Below, one piece after another: positions 1 to 4,871 of a DNA stretch of 11,446 nucleotides. The DNA lies in NCBI GenBank assembly GCA_020199975.1, contig JAIVJP010000323.1:1-11446 (forward strand), given 5' to 3'. How positions within the stretch are numbered: position 1 is the first letter of the stretch; each line of letters opens with the position of its first letter. The DNA is from Acidobacteriota bacterium (GTDB lineage Bacteria; Acidobacteriota; Blastocatellia; Pyrinomonadales; Pyrinomonadaceae). A model generated the notes under the pieces. It was given only the letters and a program-made list of their open reading frames with translations. It searched no databases and was not told where the DNA came from. The position numbers were made by a program, and so were the translations under genes.

Positions 1-450
1 GTTGCGATTCCACTGAGGTGGGGAAACAGCTGAACGCTGATTAACTCCCGATCAACCGGCTTCCATTCAGGGCCCAGGATTAGCCATTCCATCCAGACCC
101 GGTCGCTACCGCTCCTCGGTTCCGTAATTGAGTGGCAACCGCTGAATTCTCTCCACCTTAAACACTACCACAACGAGTTGGAATTTCGGGAGATGTCCAA
201 GATTTAACCGCAAAATACTCTGAGACGGCAACCACACTCATTACTCTCGTAGGTTCTAATTTCATTCTTCACCTGCCAGTACCATTGAGTGCGCAGAACA
301 GACACGATCCACGAAATACCGCGAAAGATCACTAACAACAATTTCGTGTTCGTTCTTGTGGTTTCGTGGATCGCTTGCTCCACCGCGCCAACTTTCAACC
401 TAGGAACCTACCTTTTTTCTGGTCAAGTGGACCGCAGAAATGCTAGGGGT
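1..450. other. Left-edge region without a convincing gene
   Basis: This 450-base stretch lies downstream of hutH, which is on the minus strand. No complete ORF with a recognisable product was found on either strand. One minus-strand frame is open from the left edge to about position 167 and contains an ATG at 90-92 followed by MEWLILGPEWKPVDRELISV. This could be the start of a gene continuing off the left edge, but there is no clear ribosome binding site and the piece is too short to identify. The rest holds an inverted repeat (305-373) and nothing else I can name. Confidence 0.5.
305..373. repeat. Inverted repeat with TTTCGTGGATCG arms
   Basis: CGATCCACGAAA at 305-316 is the exact reverse complement of TTTCGTGGATCG at 362-373. 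The inner part of the right side repeats the words TTTCGTG, TTCGTTC and TTGTGG. The 12-bp arms enclose a 45-base loop. The hutH stop codon is about 80 bases away, so the element could form a hairpin in the hutH transcript tail, but there is no U-run typical of an intrinsic terminator. It resembles in style the other word-like intergenic repeats in this window. Confidence 0.6.
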
Positions 451-1956
451 CTACGAGAGAGAATCAAACTCGCCGTTGTCGAGAGCTTGCACCATTTTCT
501 GGATATCGTTAGACATCGAGCGATCGTCAACCAGACGGGGGACCTGCGCGCGCACTATTTCCTGCGCTTGTTTGACTCCTCGTCCCGGAAGAAGAGGAGC
601 GCGGTATTCAAGTGCCTCCGCCGCGGTAATCAACTCAATTGCCGTGAGCAACTCCGCATTCTCTACGATCGAACGCAGCTTCGTGGCGGCCGTCATGCCC
701 ATTGAAACGTGATCTTCTTTGCCACCATCAGTGGGGACATTGTCCACACTTGCTGGATGCGCGAGCACTCTCGCCTCGCACAAGAGTGCGACCGCAGTCA
801 CCTGTAGCATCATGAAGCCGGAAGCGATGCCGGGGGTTGCCGTTAAAAACGGCGGTAAGTCTTCGTTTGTATCTGGATTTACGAGCCGATCTAGTCTCCG
901 CTCAGTAATGCTCATCAAGTCGGTAAGCGCAATTGCCGCATAATCGAAAGCCAGGGCCAATGGCGCGCCATGGAAATTACCACCGGATAAGACATCTCCC
1001 GTCTCTGCGAACACAAGTGGATTGTCTGTGGCGCTCCCGGTTTCAGTTTCAACGATCTCACGGGCATGGCCGAGGGCCCCCCGCACCGCACCATGCACCT
1101 GCGGCATGCAACGCAAACTGTAAGCATCCTGGACTCGCGGATCATTTTCCAGATGTGACTTTCGAATCTCACTGTCGCGCAATAACTCACGCAAATGAGA
1201 AGCAACTTCGCTCTGGCCTGAGTGTGGCCGTACTCGATGAATCCGTTCATCAAAGGCTACGGGGGTCCCCCGCAGAGCTTCGATTGTCATTGCGCCGGCA
1301 ACATCCGCAACGCGCGCGAGTCTTTCAGCGCGATGCAAGGCCAGCCCTCCAACTGCCGCCATCGCCTGTGTACCGTTCAATAGCGCCAGGCCTTCCTTTA
1401 CCTGCAGCTCCAACGGCTGCAGACCGGCGCGTCGCAGAGCCTCCGCTCCCGGTAAGCGCTCACCCTCGTAGAAAGCTTCGCCCTCTCCAATCACCGTCAA
1501 GGCGAGATGAGCAAGCGGCGCTAGATCGCCGCTTGCCCCTACTGAGCCCTTTTCGGGAATGACGGGCGTAACGCCTCTCTCGAGCATGGCTATCAACGCA
1601 TCGATCAGAAGCGGTCGAGCGCCGCTATAACCACCAGCAAGCACATTCGCGCGCAGCAGTAACATTGCTCGCGACTCCGTCTCGGACAACGGCGAACCAA
1701 GGCCACAGGAATGGCTACGTACTAGGTTGAGCTGCAGCGCGCGTAATGCAGAAGGTTCTATCCGGACGTCGGAGAGTTTTCCGAACCCGGTATTCACACC
1801 GTAGACCGTTCGTCCCTCCGCTACGATCTTCTCCACAACGCCACGCGATTCCTCCGCCCGCGCACGCGCCTCCGCCGAAAGCGAAACATGTTCTCGGCCC
1901 TTGGCAACTTCTGCGACTTGTTGGAGGGAAAGTCTTTGGCCGCTCAGTTCAAGCAT
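451..1956 (-). CDS. hutH: Histidine ammonia-lyase (HutH)
   Basis: Cytoplasmic enzyme that deaminates L-histidine to trans-urocanate and ammonia, the first step of histidine degradation. The 501-residue length is normal for the family. The Ala141-Ser142-Gly143 triad, within SVGASGDLAPL, forms the MIO electrophilic cofactor. Other active-site landmarks are YGVNTGFG (Tyr52), RSHSCG (His82), LLNGTQ (Asn194), QDAYSLRC (Gln276, Tyr279, Arg282), GGNFHG (Phe328) and GKEDHVSMG (Glu414). The SHSCG segment argues for histidine rather than phenylalanine or tyrosine as substrate (inference from family knowledge). The ATG at 1954-1956 gives a normal N-terminus, though no strong Shine-Dalgarno precedes it. 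No hutU, hutI or other hut gene is visible, so the gene is not in a recognisable hut operon here. The upstream spacer to 2103 has no promoter I can call confidently. Confidence 0.97.
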   Translation of the reverse strand: MLELSGQRLSLQQVAEVAKGREHVSLSAEARARAEESRGVVEKIVAEGRTVYGVNTGFGKLSDVRIEPSALRALQLNLVRSHSCGLGSPLSETESRAMLLLRANVLAGGYSGARPLLIDALIAMLERGVTPVIPEKGSVGASGDLAPLAHLALTVIGEGEAFYEGERLPGAEALRRAGLQPLELQVKEGLALLNGTQAMAAVGGLALHRAERLARVADVAGAMTIEALRGTPVAFDERIHRVRPHSGQSEVASHLRELLRDSEIRKSHLENDPRVQDAYSLRCMPQVHGAVRGALGHAREIVETETGSATDNPLVFAETGDVLSGGNFHGAPLALAFDYAAIALTDLMSITERRLDRLVNPDTNEDLPPFLTATPGIASGFMMLQVTAVALLCEARVLAHPASVDNVPTDGGKEDHVSMGMTAATKLRSIVENAELLTAIELITAAEALEYRAPLLPGRGVKQAQEIVRAQVPRLVDDRSMSNDIQKMVQALDNGEFDSLS

Positions 1957-2103
1957 AAAGATAGGGAACGGGGGTTGGGGCGCGGATGGGGCGTTCAGAT
2001 CAAGCCCTAAGGCTAAAGCTGAAGGTCAGCCCTCGCGAATTCCAGGTCGCCAGGTTTCGACTACGACCCCTGAATCCTAACCCTGTGTGCTAACCCGCGT
2101 CGC

Positions 2104-2223
2104 TCAGCCTCTCGTCAGTGTCTCTGCTGGAATTTTCGTATCGGAATTCTCGCTGATGTCGATGTTTCTTGAATCCCTATCAGGAGTCTCCGAGATATCG
2201 ATCTTCTTAAACTCGCCGGTCAT
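2104..2223 (-). CDS. Possible small protein overlapping the DUF2270 gene end
   Basis: A 39-codon minus-strand ORF starts at ATG 2221-2223 and ends at TGA 2104-2106. It overlaps the last 17 bases of the upstream DUF2270 gene in another frame. GGAG lies a few bases before the ATG, a plausible ribosome binding site, and the overlap suggests translational coupling. The predicted product is hydrophilic, lacks cysteine and membrane segments, and contains the word IDISE twice (KKIDISETPD and RNIDISENSD). I do not recognise a family. It could instead be noncoding, or a former extension of the DUF2270 protein cut off by a frameshift. Expression is unproven. Confidence 0.35.
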   Translation of the reverse strand: MTGEFKKIDISETPDRDSRNIDISENSDTKIPAETLTRG

Positions 2224-2950
2224 GGTCCCGCTCCGCACCCGCTGGCGTGCTCGTGAAGATCACTCCAATCACAAACACGATCCAACCTGGCACGATGCCG
2301 ACGGTGGCGCGATCGATAAAGGCGTCGAAGTCACGTGCTGGAAGCGGATGCAGATAGACTTTGAGATTCCAGCTCAGTGCCAGCAGCGCAAAGATCCACA
2401 GGTAGTTGCGGCGCAGTCTTCTGCCCACTGCCTCCCACTCACTGATTGTAAAGTGGGGCGTGATCAAATCTGATGCGAGGTGCTGCGCCCAGGATTCATC
2501 AAGCGGAACGTTATCGGGCGCCAGTAGTTGGGCAAAGTATCCGGTTTCCAACAGCCGTACACGACTCGACCAAATTTCGTAGTAGCGATAGCGACGCGCT
2601 TCCATCACCAGGAAGATGGCTACCAGAATCGAGTTTATCGGGATCACGAAATGCGGATTGCTGGGTGAACTAAAAACAAACGACAGAGTCGCGCCGGCTG
2701 TCAGGACCGCCCAATTCGTTGTCGTATCAAGACGGTTTCGCCAGGTGTTAGAACGCTGCACCTCACCGCGATAGAAATGGATCATGGCGGTGTTAAACTC
2801 ACCCGGTGCCATCCTACGCATCAAGCTCGCCGGCGTTGGAACAGTGGGGTCCGGCACGGGAGGTTCGGCGGAAGAAGCAGGCCGCAACCGACCTGGCGCC
2901 CGTTCTGCTGATAACGGGCCGCTGCCTCTTTGATGTGCTTCCATGGTCAT
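2207..2950 (-). CDS. DUF2270-type integral membrane protein
   Basis: A 247-residue predicted inner-membrane protein of unknown function. The first 47 residues are hydrophilic and Pro/Ala/Arg-rich. The conserved core begins at about residue 49 with PGEFNTAMIHFYRGEVQRS, followed by predicted helices at about 78-95, 100-117, 183-200 and 215-234. The segment EARRYRYYEIWSSRVRLLE, just after helix 2, and PGWIVF in helix 4 match my memory of DUF2270 proteins. The ATG at 2948-2950 is the first start; a second ATG lies two codons on, and the weakly conserved N-terminus leaves the exact start uncertain. The gene is divergent from tadA, with a 209-base gap between the two start codons. No enzymatic motif is visible, and the neighbours do not suggest a role. 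Confidence 0.8.
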   Translation of the reverse strand: MTMEAHQRGSGPLSAERAPGRLRPASSAEPPVPDPTVPTPASLMRRMAPGEFNTAMIHFYRGEVQRSNTWRNRLDTTTNWAVLTAGATLSFVFSSPSNPHFVIPINSILVAIFLVMEARRYRYYEIWSSRVRLLETGYFAQLLAPDNVPLDESWAQHLASDLITPHFTISEWEAVGRRLRRNYLWIFALLALSWNLKVYLHPLPARDFDAFIDRATVGIVPGWIVFVIGVIFTSTPAGAERDHDRRV

Positions 2951-3094
2951 AGACTGGACTCGAAAGGAGCGCGGCAGGAAGAGCGGCGTCCGGACTCCGG
3001 GTAGTCATAATAGCACGCGCTCGAGAGTCGCTTGTAGTTAAGTTCCGTCAAAAGCAATGACTTTCATAAGTGAAATTACTGAAATATGCCCTGC

Positions 3095-3124
3095 TTGACA
3101 GCCTTCGAGTGTGACACCTATAGT
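3095..3124 (+). promoter_or_regulatory. Sigma-70 type promoter upstream of tadA
   Basis: A perfect -35 box TTGACA (3095-3100) is followed after 18 bases by TATAGT (3119-3124), one mismatch from TATAAT. The predicted start of transcription is near 3131, giving a leader of about 30 bases before the tadA ATG at 3160. No intrinsic terminator is evident between tadA and the first tRNA-Ser, so this promoter may also drive the tRNAs. Confidence 0.65.
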
Positions 3125-3159
3125 TCAAACTCCGCTGTTTGATTGAAAGACTTCCTATC

Positions 3160-3483
3160 ATGACTGCCGCCGTGGACACAGATCTGGATGCGCATTGGAT
3201 GCGCCAGGCAATCGCGGCAGCTCGAGATGCTGAGGCGCGTGGTGAAATACCTGTCGGCACTTGTATTGTGAGCGAGAACACACTACTGGCGGTAGCCGGA
3301 AATAGAACGCGCACCGATATCGATCCGACTGCTCACGCGGAAATGGTCGCCTTGCGCGAGGCGGCGCGTAAGATCGGGAACTACCGGTTGCCACATGTGG
3401 TTGTGTATTCCACGATTGAGCCCTGCGCAATGTGCGCCGGCGGTCTCGTCCAGGCTAGAGTACGGCGACTGGTTTACGGTTAA
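3160..3483 (+). CDS. tadA: tRNA adenosine deaminase TadA, C-terminally truncated
   Basis: TadA deaminates adenosine 34 of tRNA-Arg(ACG) to inosine. From the ATG at 3160 the product is 107 residues; a TTG at 3139 would add seven, but it sits close to the predicted transcription start and the ATG is preferred. The zinc-deaminase signatures are intact: HAE (His59, Glu61, the proton shuttle) and PCAMC (Cys89, Cys92). The protein stops at RRLVYG, where family members normally continue with an Ala-x-Asp-x-Lys-x-Gly loop and a C-terminal helical part, so about 40-50 residues are missing. The sequence after the TAA is a tandem intergenic repeat and a tRNA gene, and no frame there encodes the missing part. 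It may be a pseudogene, a reduced but working enzyme, or one of two copies in the genome. Its position upstream of the SRP RNA and dnaX matches the conserved order seen in Bacillus subtilis. Confidence 0.88.
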   Translation: MTAAVDTDLDAHWMRQAIAAARDAEARGEIPVGTCIVSENTLLAVAGNRTRTDIDPTAHAEMVALREAARKIGNYRLPHVVVYSTIEPCAMCAGGLVQARVRRLVYG

Positions 3484-3498
3484 TCGTTCGCGTCGTCT

Positions 3499-3526
3499 TT
3501 CATCCTTCCGCCTTCATCCTTCGTCC
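3499..3526. repeat. Two tandem 14-bp pyrimidine-rich repeats
   Basis: TTCATCCTTCCGCC (3499-3512) is followed directly by TTCATCCTTCGTCC (3513-3526), differing at two positions, with a further partial unit on each side. The array fills most of the 52-base gap between the early tadA stop codon and tRNA-Ser(CGA), and may mark the site where the tadA 3' end was lost. Confidence 0.6.
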
Positions 3527-3535
3527 TTTCTGTAC

Positions 3536-3625
3536 GGAGAGGTCGCATAGTGGCTTAGTGCACCGGTCTCGAAAACCGGAGTGGGGGAAACTCCACCGTG
3601 GGTTCAAATCCCACCCTCTCCGCCA
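3536..3625 (+). tRNA. tRNA-Ser (anticodon CGA)
   Basis: A 90-base gene with encoded CCA. Acceptor strands GGAGAGG (3536-3542) and CCTCTCC (3615-3621) pair perfectly, followed by discriminator G3622 and CCA. The anticodon stem CCGGT/ACCGG holds the loop CTCGAAA, giving anticodon CGA, which reads UCG. A long variable arm (GTGGGGGAAACTCCACC region) identifies a class II serine tRNA. The T arm is GTGGG-TTCAAAT-CCCAC. Confidence 0.96.
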
Positions 3626-3626
3626 T

Positions 3627-3743
3627 GTGAATTTCGGATTGCGAAGGTGAGTTTCGGATTGGAGTTTCGAATTGCGGATTTGAAAACAAAGCGTGGGCTA
3701 AAATTCGAAATTCGCAATCCGAAATTCACCTTCGCAGTCCGAA
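3627..3743. repeat. Palindromic repeat element, copy A
   Basis: GTGAATTTCGGATTGCGAA at 3627-3645 is the exact reverse complement of 3711-3729. An alternative pairing of 3633-3660 with 3716-3743 matches at 26 of 28 positions. The arms consist of the repeated words ATTTCGGATT and GCGAA. The core reads TTTGAAAACAAAGC and is shared, in opposite orientation, with the element after the next tRNA (3844-3937). It fills almost the whole gap between the two tRNA-Ser genes. No coding potential is visible. Confidence 0.8.
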
Positions 3744-3751
3744 ATTCCCGG

Positions 3752-3841
3752 GGAGAGGTGCAAGAGTGGTTGAATTGGCAGCACTGGAAATGCTGTGAAC
3801 GGGAAACCGTTCCGTGGGTTCGAATCCCACCCTCTCCGCCA
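3752..3841 (+). tRNA. tRNA-Ser (anticodon GGA)
   Basis: A 90-base gene with encoded CCA (3839-3841). Acceptor strands GGAGAGG (3752-3758) and CCTCTCC (3831-3837) pair perfectly. The anticodon stem CAGCA/TGCTG holds the loop CTGGAAA, giving anticodon GGA, which reads UCC and UCU. The long variable arm (AACGGGAAACCGTT) marks a serine tRNA. The acceptor stem is identical to that of the upstream tRNA-Ser(CGA) and the T arm differs at one loop base, so the two genes probably arose by duplication or are held alike by recombination. Confidence 0.96.
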
Positions 3842-3843
3842 TT

Positions 3844-3937
3844 GAATTTCGGATTGCGGGTTTTCGAATTTCGAAATTGGCCACGGGCCTTTCGGCTTTG
3901 TTTAAATCCGCAATCCGAAATCCGCAATCCGAAATTC
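3844..3937. repeat. Palindromic repeat element, copy B (inverted relative to copy A)
   Basis: GAATTTCGGATTGCGG at 3844-3859 is the exact reverse complement of 3922-3937, and the right arm also carries a direct repeat (AAATCCGCAATCCG twice from about 3905). Read on the minus strand, the core (TTTAAACAAAGCC) aligns with the core of copy A (TTTGAAAACAAAGC), so the same element flanks tRNA-Ser(GGA) in opposite orientations. Within the loop, GGGCC-TTTC-GGCTT followed by TGTTT (3885-3903) could act as a weak intrinsic terminator for the tRNAs. Confidence 0.75.
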
Positions 3938-3952
3938 GAATGAGGATATATC

Positions 3953-4474
3953 ATGGACGATAATAAACTAGCGGCTGACGAAGCGCGACGCTCGGTACAG
4001 CATGAATCAGTAAAAGCACAGGTTGAAGGTGACGTTAACGCTGAGATCGCGCAGCAAGCCAGCCAGGCTCCGCCACCGGGTGAGGTCCGTAAAATTGATC
4101 AGGTCGCGGGCCAGTTTCGCGCCAAAGCAGTAGATGAAGTAGTTCATACTGAGCGGGAGGTAGAACGATCCCGAGGTGCGGCGCGCGTTTCCCAGGTGGT
4201 CGATTATATTTTCTATGTTATCTACGCGCTGCTGGGGATGAGGTTCCTCCTCGCGCTCTTAGCAGCGCGCAGCACGGCTGGGTTTGTTCAGTTCATCGTG
4301 ACTGTTACGAATCCATTCTACGCTCCTTTCAAAGGTATCGTGGACAGTCCGCGGACTGAGGACGGACATACCTTGTTACTACCCATCGTGGTGGCGATAA
4401 TCGCTTATGTCCTGCTGCATCTGGCCATCAATGGGTTGCTGAGAATGCTGGCTCATCGCAAGACGCAGATTTAG
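3953..4474 (+). CDS. YggT family membrane protein
   Basis: A 173-residue protein. Residues 1-80 are hydrophilic, charged and predicted largely helical, without cysteine. A YggT-like unit follows: transmembrane helix at about 82-105, the signature segment VTNPFYAPFKGIV (118-130), and a second helix at about 141-165. Family members are small inner-membrane proteins linked to cell shape, septation or ion homeostasis, with no settled biochemical role. Only one YggT unit is present, whereas E. coli YggT has two, and the long N-terminal region is extra. The start is well supported: GAGGA at 3942-3946 lies six bases before the ATG. The gene sits between repeat copy B and another repeat family and is probably read from the same strand as the tRNAs and dnaX. 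Confidence 0.85.
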   Translation: MDDNKLAADEARRSVQHESVKAQVEGDVNAEIAQQASQAPPPGEVRKIDQVAGQFRAKAVDEVVHTEREVERSRGAARVSQVVDYIFYVIYALLGMRFLLALLAARSTAGFVQFIVTVTNPFYAPFKGIVDSPRTEDGHTLLLPIVVAIIAYVLLHLAINGLLRMLAHRKTQI

Positions 4475-4483
4475 TTATTGCGG

Positions 4484-4635
4484 ATTGCGAATTGCCGATT
4501 GCCGATTTGTACTTAGGCTTTGAACTTTGTACTTTGATTTGCCGCAAGAAGGTAAACTTATGGACGTACGAAGTACAAAGCACCAAGTACAAAGTACAAA
4601 TCCTAATTGGCAATTGGCAATCGGAAATTGGCAAT
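4484..4635. repeat. Composite inverted repeat (ATTGCC / GTACTTTG words)
   Basis: The outer arms 4484-4503 and 4616-4635 are complementary at 18 of 20 positions, and the inner arms GATTTGTACTT (4504-4514) and AAGTACAAATC (4592-4602) pair perfectly. The arms are built from short repeated words (ATTGCC, ATTGGC, GTACAAAG, ACTTTGT). The right outer arm runs into the probable promoter of the SRP RNA. No coding potential is evident in this 180-base gap between yggT and the SRP RNA gene. Confidence 0.75.
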
Positions 4636-4643
4636 GATTTAAT
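4614..4643 (+). promoter_or_regulatory. Probable SRP RNA promoter
   Basis: TTGGCA (4614-4619, five of six matches to TTGACA) is separated by 18 bases from TTTAAT (4638-4643, five of six matches to TATAAT). The predicted transcription start, near 4650-4655, coincides with the 5' end of the SRP RNA stem. The -35 box lies inside the right arm of the flanking inverted repeat. Confidence 0.5.
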
Positions 4644-4654
4644 TGACAATGAGT

Positions 4655-4765
4655 TATCAGATCCCGGACTCCGCACAACGCTTGCTTTGTGAACCCCGCC
4701 AGACCGGGAACGGAGCAACGGTAGCAATCGCGGCGTGTGTTGCGGGTAAGTCCGGGGTCTGGCCA
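4655..4765 (+). ncRNA. ffs: Signal recognition particle RNA (4.5S type, small bacterial)
   Basis: RNA scaffold of the signal recognition particle, which binds Ffh and targets membrane and secreted proteins co-translationally. The outer stem AGATCCCGGACT (4659-4670) pairs over 12 bases with AGTCCGGGGTCT (4749-4760), one pair being G-U. Further stems are CCGCA/TGCGG (4671-4675, 4741-4745), ACGC/GCGT (4678-4681, 4733-4736) and TTGCT/AGCAA (4682-4686, 4723-4727). The apex has the family signature: GAACCCCGCCAGACC, a GGAA tetraloop (4707-4710) closed by CCG/CGG, then AGCAACGGTAG. There is no Alu domain, so it is the short form of about 110 bases. Its place directly upstream of dnaX matches the conserved arrangement in Bacillus subtilis. 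The ends are estimated from the stem boundaries. Confidence 0.93.
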
Positions 4766-4772
4766 ATATCGC

Positions 4773-4867
4773 AGTGATGAGTACTGAGTGATGAGTACTG
4801 AGTAAAATTCTCATCATCGAAACTTAGTCACTCATCACTCAGTACTCAGTACTCAGTACTCATCACT
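4773..4867. repeat. Inverted and tandem repeat (GTGATGAGTACTGAGT words)
   Basis: AGTGATGAGTACTGAGT (4773-4789), repeated in tandem at 4788-4803, is the exact reverse complement of 4851-4867, and the right side carries further ACTCATCACT and CAGTACT words from 4830. A long hairpin with several registers is possible. The element starts about eight bases after the SRP RNA stem and ends four bases before the dnaX ATG. It lacks the U-run of an intrinsic terminator. Confidence 0.8.
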
Positions 4868-4871
4868 TTCA

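Noticed and set aside
933..1562. Long plus-strand ORF (209 codons) antisense to hutH
   Set aside because: Its product is rich in Arg, Pro and His without any domain, as expected for a shadow of a GC-biased gene on the other strand.
451..1956. Phenylalanine or tyrosine ammonia-lyase instead of HutH
   Set aside because: The SHSCG segment, length and full set of HAL residues fit histidine ammonia-lyase; PAL/TAL selectivity residues are not seen.
3604..3954. ORFs on both strands across the two tRNA genes
   Set aside because: They translate tRNA and palindromic repeat sequence and have no independent coding signs.
4773..4867. CRISPR-like array
   Set aside because: The units are overlapping words without unique spacers and form one inverted repeat; no cas gene is nearby.
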